From: Photobacterium jeanii | GTDB taxonomy: Bacteria; Pseudomonadota; Gammaproteobacteria; Enterobacterales; Vibrionaceae | Assembly: GCF_001650345.1 (NCBI RefSeq) | Contig: NZ_LVHF01000033.1 | Location: forward strand, 124,001 to 188,000 | Length of the DNA stretch: 64,000 nt | Direction of reading: 5' to 3' | In this document: positions 34,180-41,671 of the stretch, piece after piece | How the letters are laid out: every line of letters starts with the position of its first letter | Position numbering within the stretch: position 1 is the stretch's first letter | Position numbers and translations under genes: made by a program | The notes under the pieces: generated by a model | What the model was told of the DNA's origin: nothing | What the model saw: only the letters and a program-made list of their open reading frames with translations | Databases searched by the model: none

Positions 34180-35528
34180 ACAAAAAAGTCATTTTCATTG
34201 ATGATGAAAAACCGATTCGTGACGCCCTGGGGCAAACACTTGAAATTGAAGATTATGATGTCAGCTTATACGCCAGCGCCAAACCAGTGCTAGCTGAGCT
34301 CGATAATCACTTTGAAGGGGTCATTATCTCAGACATCAACATGCCTGAAATGGACGGTATTGAGTTTCTTAAGCGTGCGCTTACCATCGACCCTGAACTG
34401 TCCATCATCCTGTTAACGGGGCATGGCGACATCTCAATGGCAGTCGAAGCCATGCGGCTCGGTGCGTACGATTTTCTGGAAAAGCCTTTCTCAACCGAAA
34501 ACTTATTAGATGTCGTTAAACGCGCAGGCGATAAGCGTGAATTGATCTTAGAAAACCGCGATCTACGACGTGAACTCGAAGCTCAAAGCGGCCCGGGGCC
34601 TCGGATCTTAGGCAATAATCCAAAAATAAAACAACTACGCCGAATACTGACCCACATAAAAGATACCCCTGCCGATGTAATGATCCACGGTGAAACAGGC
34701 ACAGGTAAAGAGTTGGTAGCCCGTTTTCTTCACGATCACAGCATTCGCCACGATAAACCTTTTGTTGCCATTAACTGTGGTGCTATTCCCGAAACGATGA
34801 TCGAAAGTGAGCTCTTTGGCTTTGAGTCAGGGGCTTTTACAGGGGCACAGAAAAAGCGCGTCGGCAAAATTGCCCACGCCAATGGCGGCACCTTATTTCT
34901 CGATGAGATCGAGTCCATGCCTATGTCGTTGCAAATTAAATTACTGCGGGTACTTGAAGAGAGAAAAGTCGAACCCTTAGGGACTAACCAAGCAGTCGAT
35001 TTAGATATTCGCATCATTGCGGCGACCAAAAATGACTTAAAGAAGAAAAGCGACAAAGGCGAGTTTCGCGATGATCTCTATTATCGTCTTAACGTTGTTT
35101 CCGTTGAAATTCCGCCACTACGTGAACGCAAAGATGATATTCCGATGCTGTTTCAAAACTTCATTCGCTCAGCATCAACTCGTTATAGCATCGAGCCCAC
35201 AGCCATTACCTTAGATCAGCAGCAAAAGCTCCTCAGCCATGACTGGCCCGGCAATGTGCGTGAACTTCGTAATCTTGCGGAACGATTGGTACTGATGGGG
35301 GATGCATCGGTCTTTAATGAAGGTTACAGCATTAACAGCGAGCAAACGCCGTTAAGTTTAAGCGAGCGCGTTAACCAATTTGAATTTACATTACTGTGCG
35401 ATGCACTAAAACGCCACAATGGGCGCTTGAAAGAAGCACAAGAAGAGTTGGGCTTGGCACGTAAGACATTGTATGACAAGATGAAAAAACACAACATCAA
35501 CAAAGACGATTACAAATCAAGCCATTAA
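34176..35528 (+). CDS. dctD: DctD-type sigma54-dependent response regulator
   Basis: 450 aa, partner of the kinase it overlaps. The receiver domain (residues 1-120) holds the phosphorylated aspartate in ISDINMPEMDG (about residue 53). The AAA+ domain (about 145-375) has Walker A GETGTGKE, the sigma54-contacting loop GAFTGA (about residue 218), and GGTLFLDEIE. A Fis-type helix-turn-helix closes the protein (GRLKEAQEELGLARKTLYDKM). It activates sigma54 promoters from enhancer sites. Targets are unknown; the nearest sigma54-like promoter I see is at 40112-40128, less than 5 kb away. Confidence 0.9.
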   Translation: MNKKVIFIDDEKPIRDALGQTLEIEDYDVSLYASAKPVLAELDNHFEGVIISDINMPEMDGIEFLKRALTIDPELSIILLTGHGDISMAVEAMRLGAYDFLEKPFSTENLLDVVKRAGDKRELILENRDLRRELEAQSGPGPRILGNNPKIKQLRRILTHIKDTPADVMIHGETGTGKELVARFLHDHSIRHDKPFVAINCGAIPETMIESELFGFESGAFTGAQKKRVGKIAHANGGTLFLDEIESMPMSLQIKLLRVLEERKVEPLGTNQAVDLDIRIIAATKNDLKKKSDKGEFRDDLYYRLNVVSVEIPPLRERKDDIPMLFQNFIRSASTRYSIEPTAITLDQQQKLLSHDWPGNVRELRNLAERLVLMGDASVFNEGYSINSEQTPLSLSERVNQFEFTLLCDALKRHNGRLKEAQEELGLARKTLYDKMKKHNINKDDYKSSH

Positions 35529-35857
35529 CTCTGCAAAGCAGGCAAGCATCACAGTGATTCTTGCCTGCAAAATCATGCAATCCCTGCACCACTTTCAATC
35601 AAGCTTTGCTGTTCACTCGCAAAAACTCCCCTTCCCCCATTTGCTTAATGCTTTTTTTTATTAGCCTTTGATAAATTTTTGACTACGTACAGATAGTTGG
35701 CGACAAGCAGCAGAATAAAAAATGACGAATGCTGATTGATAGAAGTTGTCAGGTGAGATCACACTCAAGTCGATTTTTCTTTCCTACAATCAAGTTGCCT
35801 CTACACACCATCACGTAAGTGGTTCCGCTATAGTTTACTTTCAGTCAGGCGCATGCA
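35529..35857. other. Non-coding region between dctD and the LapD-like gene
   Basis: About 330 bases. A long hairpin (GCAGGCAAG 35538-35546 / CTTGCCTGC 35560-35568, extended inside by ATCAC / TGAT) follows dctD and may end its transcript although no strong T run follows. The rest should hold the promoter of the next gene; I see no clear boxes. Confidence 0.55.
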
Positions 35858-37795
35858 ATGACACTATTTAAGCAGTTATTTCGCATCACCCTAATTACTG
35901 GTTTTTTGCTCATCAGTTTAGTATTCGTTGCGCGCTTTAGTTGCGAAAAACATGAAGCCTTCAGCCAGCAGCATGAACGCATTCGCTACGTGTTCAACCT
36001 CGATTTAGCGAACATTCCACAACAGGATTACGATAGCAGTCTTGCTGGATTGTCGTCACTTTTACGTATGCAACTCCACCCACGTGATTATCAAACCATT
36101 AGTATTGCTCCAGCGCTTAGCCAGCAACAGTCGTTAACTATCACGACACCACACAATAAGTCATCGTCACCAGCTTGGTTTTCTAACTTGTTTTCAGGCA
36201 CTCCTCAGTCGTATAGCCACACGATTCATTTAGCCAAAGCCACAATGCTAGTTACCGTGTCAAACAACGTAAAATGGTTGAGCGATCACTTGTGGGAAAA
36301 AGCACTTCATTACTTAATGGAAGCATTTGCCGCTTTTACCGTTTATGGCATTTTACTTTTTGTCTGGCTGCGCCGTACCTTGCAGCCCGTACAACGTTTG
36401 TCCCTCTATGCTGAACAGCTAGAGCAGAATCCACAAAGTGCCAGTCCTGCGCCTCGTACGCGCTTTTTAGAACTGAATAACATCGCACGTAGCTTCCAGC
36501 ATTTGGCGCAGCAACTTGAAAATCACTTTCGACTCCAAGCTAAAGAAGCTGCCCATTTACGAGAAAAAGCTTATCGCGATCCTATCTCCCATTTGGGTAA
36601 CCGAGAGTATTTTTTAAATCAACTCAATGCTTGGCTCACCAAAGATGAGCAAGGTGGGCTGATGTTGATACAAGCCAAAATCATCAATCAAAGCTATCGC
36701 CATAAGAACTTCCAGAAAGGGGACCAACTGGTACGTGACATCGCCGAGACCCTAAACTCCAACGTTATTCATAGCAATTGTACTCTCGGACGAATTTCTA
36801 AAACGGAATTTGCTATTTTGCTGCCGCAGATCAGCCAAGAAAAGCTGATGGCATTAGCCGAGTTATTGCACACTAGTTTGCAACCTCTTACCTCGGAGTT
36901 TGATACCCCGCTCAGCGTGACTATCGGCTTAGCCATAACCGACAGCAAAACATCCGCCAGTCAACTTTTGGCTCAGCTTGATAATGCGCTGATTGCGGCC
37001 TCACAATCGCCTGCCAACCCGATAGCGATGTCACCTGGCGAAGGGAGCACCAACAAAGGCAAGCAATATTGGCACGAGTTAGTTTCGTCCGCGATCCGCA
37101 ATCGCCAAGTCTATTTTCATTTCCAGCCAGTGTTGCTGCAAAACGAGCAGGTCTATCATCAAGAGGTATTTAGTACCGTACGTCAGCACGATAGTAGCTT
37201 TTCTGCCAATCAATTTATCGGTGCGTTAGATGAACTGAGCCAAGGCACCCAGTTTGATAAACACGTTATTGTAAATTGCATTAAGCAGCTGCAAGCCGAG
37301 CCTCAACTGCCACCTTTGGCAATAAACTTAACGCGCAGTAGTGTCCAAGACCCCGCATTTCATCGCTGGCTTAACGAGCTCTTACCACACCATCATTTGT
37401 TGTGCTCAAGATTATTCTTTGAGATTCAGGAAAGTTGTTTTGTGGAAAACAATGATATGACACAGTTGCTATGCCAACAACTGACGCGATTTAATGTCGG
37501 TTTTGGGATCGACAATTTCGGACGGCATTTCAAATCGCTTGAATACCTAAAAGTATTCAAACCCGCTTACGTCAAAATTGATTTTGCGTTTACCGTTCAG
37601 CTAAACAACCCAGCTCAAGCGGCCGTACTCACATCGATTTCCCGCACCGCTCATAGTTTAGGTATTGTCACCATCGCGACTCGCGTTGAAACAGAAACTC
37701 AACTTGAGCGCTTGTCTGAACTTTTTGTTAGCGGTTTCCAAGGCTTCATTATTGAGCGTCAAGTAAGTAAGCACCACGAGCCACTTACGCTTTAA
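35858..37795 (+). CDS. LapD-like degenerate GGDEF-EAL receptor
   Basis: 645-aa inner-membrane protein: helix 1 (about 9-28), a periplasmic domain of the LapD/MoxY type (to about 150), helix 2 (about 155-175), HAMP-like region, GGDEF domain, EAL domain. Both catalytic sites are broken: the GGDEF motif reads SKTEF (GRISKTEFAIL), the EAL motif reads QEVFS, the DDFG motif reads DNFG, and IAEGVET reads IATRVET. Such proteins bind rather than make or cut cyclic di-GMP and pass the signal across the membrane; in Pseudomonas LapD controls a periplasmic protease. No lapG or lapA-like gene is nearby, so the output is unknown. Confidence 0.8.
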   Translation: MTLFKQLFRITLITGFLLISLVFVARFSCEKHEAFSQQHERIRYVFNLDLANIPQQDYDSSLAGLSSLLRMQLHPRDYQTISIAPALSQQQSLTITTPHNKSSSPAWFSNLFSGTPQSYSHTIHLAKATMLVTVSNNVKWLSDHLWEKALHYLMEAFAAFTVYGILLFVWLRRTLQPVQRLSLYAEQLEQNPQSASPAPRTRFLELNNIARSFQHLAQQLENHFRLQAKEAAHLREKAYRDPISHLGNREYFLNQLNAWLTKDEQGGLMLIQAKIINQSYRHKNFQKGDQLVRDIAETLNSNVIHSNCTLGRISKTEFAILLPQISQEKLMALAELLHTSLQPLTSEFDTPLSVTIGLAITDSKTSASQLLAQLDNALIAASQSPANPIAMSPGEGSTNKGKQYWHELVSSAIRNRQVYFHFQPVLLQNEQVYHQEVFSTVRQHDSSFSANQFIGALDELSQGTQFDKHVIVNCIKQLQAEPQLPPLAINLTRSSVQDPAFHRWLNELLPHHHLLCSRLFFEIQESCFVENNDMTQLLCQQLTRFNVGFGIDNFGRHFKSLEYLKVFKPAYVKIDFAFTVQLNNPAQAAVLTSISRTAHSLGIVTIATRVETETQLERLSELFVSGFQGFIIERQVSKHHEPLTL

Positions 37796-37800
37796 TTCGA

Positions 37801-37849
37801 ATTTACACTGTAAACACCATCCCTAGCTCAATGCTTTTACAGTGTAAAT
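37801..37849. repeat. parS2-type centromere sites 1 and 2
   Basis: ATTTACACTGTAAAC at 37801-37815 and TTTTACAGTGTAAAT at 37835-37849 each fit the chromosome 2 parS consensus NTTTACANTGTAAAN at all 12 fixed positions. ParB should bind here. Confidence 0.82.
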
Positions 37850-38103
37850 TCACCTCTCTTGCTGCGACCTAGGAACTATTCCCTTGTAACAGTACTCTCA
37901 AAAGCTCTGACTTCAGTATTCAAAGCTAATCACCAATAGTTACTAACCAATATTCAGGCTCACTAAATTTGAGAGCTAACCACTAACGGCAACATACAAT
38001 CTCGGTGACGAAACTAATCTTGTAGCTCAACTGAAGTTGCGATTGGCACTTGATCACCAATTGACGAATTACACTGCTTAGAGGATTTATACGAAGGAGC
38101 GTT

Positions 38104-38118
38104 ATTTACAGTGTAAAT
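38104..38118. repeat. parS2-type centromere site 3
   Basis: ATTTACAGTGTAAAT, a full palindromic match to NTTTACANTGTAAAN, 36 bases past the end of the FapA-type gene. Confidence 0.85.
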
Positions 38119-38154
38119 AACGAAAAGGAAAGAAACAGAAAATAACAACGGAGG

Positions 38155-39801
38155 CTACAGAGGTTTCATCTCTAGCTGATTATCTCGGACAGAAAACACT
38201 GACGGGCCATGCTCACTTGTCAGCAACCGGTTATGCTTCTCAATCTGACAACTCACACCAGCATGAACACATTTAACCGCCGTCACGCTAACTTGAGCTA
38301 GCACTTGTTGGTACTCCTCTCTTAACTGCTCGTAACTGGCTTTGTAATGACGTAAATTCTGCTGGTGGCGCTTATGCTGCTCAACAACTTTTGCGACCAG
38401 CTCTGGTGGGCGTTTATCGGTAGGGATTTTTAACAACTTAAATTGCGCTTGTTTCATGGTTGCCAGCTGTTGCTTCTCTTGCTCAAACAAACGTACGGTT
38501 GCAGCGATCTGCTGGCGAAGCTCAACGTAATTAGCAAAGGCTGTGATCTTAGTGGTGGTTCCCGCTAGCGCACCTATCGTTAACGCATGCACGCTATAAC
38601 CTACATTAATGTCACCGCCACTCAGAGTGCCGTAACGCTTTAAATCATCAAGTACCGTCAATTTACCTTTTGTGGTTAATTTACAATGCAATGCATGATG
38701 GCTGAAACTAATATCATCTTTCGCCTCAACCTCGACGTACTGAGCGAACTTACTTGTCAGCTTTCCCCCAGTGCGAATAACACAAGTATAGCCCTCATCA
38801 GTGCTGGCTTGTTTACCCAAAATCCCCTTCATGACGGTGATATCACCTTTGGCTATAATTTCTGCCTGCTCAACAAAACCGAGAACAGTCACCGCCCCCG
38901 ACACAGTAACCTTCATCCCTGGCTTAACGTCGCCTTTGATAACAACGCTGCCATCAAACTCTACATGGCCAATAGTGGGTGACACATCTTTGATCACTAA
39001 TGCATCGTCTACTTGGACCCCATTTTTTTTAATGATTGGAACCCCGGACTGAGTCGCAACTAAGATATTCGGATCATAATCACTGACTGCCGCACCGTCG
39101 TAATGATTAAACAGCTTGTCTTCACCAGCTTTAGCGGGAAGCGATTCCCCCAACACGTTATAGCCATCAACACCTGCACTCGCGGGTACTCGCAGCATCA
39201 AGGATTGACCAACCGACACGCTACATAGCTCACCTAAGTCACGCATATCAACTTTGTCATGATCGAGTTGTTTAGGCTTTAATACGCGATGGCTAACATC
39301 CACGATTAAAGGCTTAAAGCGGCTATTCTCACCATTTTGCGGTAAACGCCCGAGTGCGACTTGCATTGTGAGTTTTTCGCCAGCTTTCAACCAACGACTT
39401 TTCGCCAACAGCGTTTGCAGTAAATGCTTACGTATCCCTTTAATGATGTTGTTTTGTTTTAGCGCCGCCAATAAAGCTTTTCCGGATATGTCTTTACCAC
39501 CGTAAGCACCAATCACAGTAATGGAGGCTGACATATTGTTATTTGTAGTCTTCACTATCAAAGAGGCATCGCGCTGCTCAGCAATCACAATATCTTGAGG
39601 TTCGAGGGCTTTATCTGCATTTAAGATAGCAATAGCGGAGTCGATGGCACTCTCATAACGAAACAAACTCCCACCATGCAAGGAGGCTAATTGCTGATAA
39701 ATATCACCACGCTCAACTAAGGTCTCTTGCTCAAGCAACGGCTGGGCATGAATAGAAATGGTATTTTTATCTTTGCTCAACTTGAGGAGCGATAGCGCCA
39801 T
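38155..39801 (-). CDS. FapA-family protein (DUF342)
   Basis: 548-aa cytoplasmic protein of the FapA/DUF342 family. The core (about residues 190-430) is a repetitive right-handed beta-helix of glycine-punctuated strands (VSGAVTVLGFVEQAEIIAKGDITVMKGILG, SGGDINVGYSVHALTIGALAGTTT), characteristic of polymer-forming or bactofilin-like folds. A predicted coiled coil follows (about 440-510). FapA of Vibrio vulnificus is reported to act with the glucose-PTS signal on flagella and placement; I cannot tell whether this one does the same. A parS2 site lies just past its stop, and its upstream region is shared with a plus-strand RNA candidate. Confidence 0.8.
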   Translation of the reverse strand: MALSLLKLSKDKNTISIHAQPLLEQETLVERGDIYQQLASLHGGSLFRYESAIDSAIAILNADKALEPQDIVIAEQRDASLIVKTTNNNMSASITVIGAYGGKDISGKALLAALKQNNIIKGIRKHLLQTLLAKSRWLKAGEKLTMQVALGRLPQNGENSRFKPLIVDVSHRVLKPKQLDHDKVDMRDLGELCSVSVGQSLMLRVPASAGVDGYNVLGESLPAKAGEDKLFNHYDGAAVSDYDPNILVATQSGVPIIKKNGVQVDDALVIKDVSPTIGHVEFDGSVVIKGDVKPGMKVTVSGAVTVLGFVEQAEIIAKGDITVMKGILGKQASTDEGYTCVIRTGGKLTSKFAQYVEVEAKDDISFSHHALHCKLTTKGKLTVLDDLKRYGTLSGGDINVGYSVHALTIGALAGTTTKITAFANYVELRQQIAATVRLFEQEKQQLATMKQAQFKLLKIPTDKRPPELVAKVVEQHKRHQQNLRHYKASYEQLREEYQQVLAQVSVTAVKCVHAGVSCQIEKHNRLLTSEHGPSVFSVRDNQLEMKPL

Positions 39802-40111
39802 AGAGAAACTCCAGTTACCCTACAAATAAACAGTCATCCTTAAATTCATTTTACTCAGTTACTAAGCAGTAAAAAGAGCCAAGCTTTAATAACGTCGTTC
39901 AAGTCTCACCAAAAAATAGTCCCGCTCTTTCACTATTTTTATTCTAAGTCCTTATTAGCACTAAAAGAGTGCAAACCTACCCACCCAAAATAATAAATGG
40001 GTAGGTATCCACCCATTCTACATATCCCCATCATAGCTAGTTATAGGACGGAACAAAGATAAGCAATTGATAAATAAAGAATAAAAATTTAAATCACGCA
40101 AATTTAAGAAC

Positions 40112-40128
40112 TTGGCACGACTTTGGCT
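40112..40128 (+). promoter_or_regulatory. Sigma54 (-24/-12) promoter
   Basis: TTGGCACGACTTTGGCT fits YTGGCACGRNNNTTGCW with one mismatch. The essential GG (40114-40115) and GC (40126-40127) have the exact spacing required. The predicted start is near 40139. No coding frame follows on this strand. Confidence 0.65.
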
Positions 40129-40138
40129 ATATGAAGAG

Positions 40139-40247
40139 TAACTAATCTAGGGCTAACTTCTGAGTGAAGTGGTGATATTCCCCCCGATTATGGTCACCAC
40201 TTTGTCCTATTTGCTTGCCTCTTCATTTTGAAGAGGCTTTTTTTTGT
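40139..40247 (+). ncRNA. Candidate sigma54-dependent small RNA
   Basis: About 108 nt from the predicted start to the T8 run. It has three hairpins: ACTTC / GAAGT (about 40155-40170), GTGGTGA / TCACCAC (about 40170-40200) with a loop carrying ATTCCCCCC, and the terminator GCCTCTTCA / TGAAGAGGC (40217-40236) followed by T8. Both flanking genes lie on the other strand, so it has no protein to serve as leader for. Its length, promoter type and terminator recall the quorum-sensing Qrr RNAs of vibrios, but the conserved Qrr core is absent. The C-rich loop could pair with G-rich ribosome-binding sites. Its activator is unknown; the nearby DctD-type protein or a LuxO/NtrC-type protein are candidates. 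Confidence 0.6.
40217..40247 (+). terminator. Terminator of the sigma54 RNA candidate
   Basis: A 9-bp perfect stem (GCCTCTTCA / TGAAGAGGC) with a short loop and a T8 run. Confidence 0.88.
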
Positions 40248-40282
40248 CTTTTGACTGTATTAATTACCATTCTCAATGGTAA

Positions 40283-40657
40283 TTAATAGATTTGACTCAA
40301 CAAGGCTTCATCAATGATGCTGTCTGTATTTGCAAGATAGCAATGTAGCCCAGCTCCCTGTGGCAGCGGCGCAAGAACAATATTACGTAACAGACCGATG
40401 CTAAACAGTTGCAGTTGCAGTTGATATTCAGATTCGATATCTAGCGGAATGGAAGACTCAATAATGCAAGACGAGCGACCAATTTCTTTAATCCTGACAC
40501 GTAAACCAAGTTTAGTCAGTTCATCACTGATCGCTTTTTGCTTAATTAAACGAGCGACTAAACCAGAAGGCTCGACACGATAGCGCACTTGGTTAGCTAA
40601 CGCGTCAACCCAATGAATCGAATTAGCACTGTGACGTGTGAAGGTTGTCAGACGCAT
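40283..40657 (-). CDS. Hypothetical protein, 124 aa
   Basis: I do not recognise the family. The ATG at 40657 has AAGGAG at a 7-base spacing, good evidence that the gene is real. The protein is soluble, alternating strand and helix (VRYRVEPSGLVARLIKQK, LGLRVRIKEIGRSSCIIESSIPLDIESEYQLQLQL), with a strand-rich second half that vaguely recalls PilZ-type barrels, but the RxxxR and DxSxxG motifs of PilZ are not clear. It lies between an RNA candidate and two parS2 sites and is monocistronic. Confidence 0.6.
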   Translation of the reverse strand: MRLTTFTRHSANSIHWVDALANQVRYRVEPSGLVARLIKQKAISDELTKLGLRVRIKEIGRSSCIIESSIPLDIESEYQLQLQLFSIGLLRNIVLAPLPQGAGLHCYLANTDSIIDEALLSQIY

Positions 40658-40820
40658 AACCACGCTCCTTGTGTTGATCCTGTAGACCCTTATCGCACCT
40701 TATATAGTAGAGCAGAAATATGAGGGGTATTTTTAACAATAGACCACTCATTGAGAAAGCATAGCGTTTTTCAATAATCAGTCTGTAGCAAAGATAAGAT
40801 GGCGAGATTTACAGAGAGGC

Positions 40821-40863
40821 ATTTACAGTGTAAATCTAAAAACATGGAATTTACACTGTAAAT
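40821..40863. repeat. parS2-type centromere sites 4 and 5
   Basis: ATTTACAGTGTAAAT at 40821-40835 and ATTTACACTGTAAAT at 40849-40863: two perfect 15-bp parS2 palindromes 28 bases apart, just past the YcdX-type gene. Confidence 0.87.
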
Positions 40864-40876
40864 AAAAACGAGCTAA

Positions 40877-41626
40877 TTAGGCATTGTGGAAAACGGAGAA
40901 CTCTTCAATCGGAGCTCGACCACGTTCAGCAAGAAAAGAAAGAAAGCTTGATGGCGTGTATGTAACAACTTGTTCGCACGGGAAATCAACTTTAGCTAAT
41001 AACTGCTTCACAAAAGTAAAGTTACCGACATCATAAGCAAAGTGGGCATCAGACCCCGTCGTAATACGTCCACCAAACTCTTTAATACACGCGGCAATAT
41101 CTTCACAACGCTGCTCACTACCAGCGCGAGATCCAGACAACGAAGAGTTATTAATTTCTAATACCACATTGTGGCGTGCCGCTGCTTTGATAACAGCTTC
41201 GAAATCAAAGTCGAAATTCGGATTGCCAGGGTGGCCGATAGCATCAACCTTTCCAGACTGAATGACATTGAGTAATGCTTGCGTATGTTGCTTAGCATCA
41301 GCGGGGCGAAAAATAGGCTCATGAAAACTCGCAATAGCCCAATCAAGCATGGAGAGAATTCTGTCATCCATATCAATCTCACCGGCGGTGTTCAAAATAT
41401 TAGTCTCAACACCACGAATCACACCGACCCCATGTAGAAAGCGAGGCAAAACTCGCTGATTGGCAAAATGCCAAAAATGTGGGGCACCCGGCATCGTCGG
41501 GGCATGATCCGTTACACACATTATCGACAAACCACGTTGCGCTGCCGCTGCAGCATTTTCGAGAACAGTACTATAAGCATGACCACTCGATATTGTGTGT
41601 GTATGAGTATCAACTGAAATTTCCAT
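40877..41626 (-). CDS. PHP-domain phosphatase (YcdX-like)
   Basis: 249-aa cytoplasmic metal-dependent phosphatase of the PHP family. Metal-binding motifs are visible in order: VDTHTHT (about residues 5-11), [29 protein letters not shown] and TGSDAH. The pattern is that of E. coli YcdX, a trinuclear zinc phosphatase with a swarming-related phenotype. The ATG at 41626 has AAGGAG at a good spacing; the longer frame to 41671 is not needed. It follows tmcA (46-base gap) on the same strand and is probably in one operon with it. Confidence 0.9.
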   Translation of the reverse strand: MEISVDTHTHTISSGHAYSTVLENAAAAAQRGLSIMCVTDHAPTMPGAPHFWHFANQRVLPRFLHGVGVIRGVETNILNTAGEIDMDDRILSMLDWAIASFHEPIFRPADAKQHTQALLNVIQSGKVDAIGHPGNPNFDFDFEAVIKAAARHNVVLEINNSSLSGSRAGSEQRCEDIAACIKEFGGRITTGSDAHFAYDVGNFTFVKQLLAKVDFPCEQVVTYTPSSFLSFLAERGRAPIEEFSVFHNA

Positions 41627-41671
41627 AACGCTCCTTTCCTTTAACTTGCCCGCAGTAAAAAGCGATGACAA

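Larger units (their letters stand above)
37796..38154. other. Non-coding region with three parS2 sites
   Basis: About 360 bases between convergent genes. It holds parS2-type palindromes at 37801-37815, 37835-37849 and 38104-38118; the rest has no gene-like frame. The first two form an inverted pair 34 bases apart and could also fold as a terminator hairpin for the upstream gene. Confidence 0.7.
39802..40282. other. Intergenic region holding a sigma54-type promoter and RNA
   Basis: 480 bases between two minus-strand genes. The left part should carry the promoter of the FapA-type gene. The right part holds a plus-strand sigma54-like promoter and a transcript-like unit with a terminator (see separate entries). 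No open frame of gene quality was seen. Confidence 0.6.

Noticed and set aside
37801-37849. Terminator hairpin only
   Set aside because: The two arms can pair, but each arm is itself a complete parS2 palindrome and the same 15-mer occurs at four further places, so the centromere explanation is stronger.
40139-40247. Identification of the sigma54 RNA as a Qrr quorum-sensing RNA
   Set aside because: The conserved Qrr segment (CTAGCCAACTGACGTTG) is absent; only promoter type, size and terminator agree.
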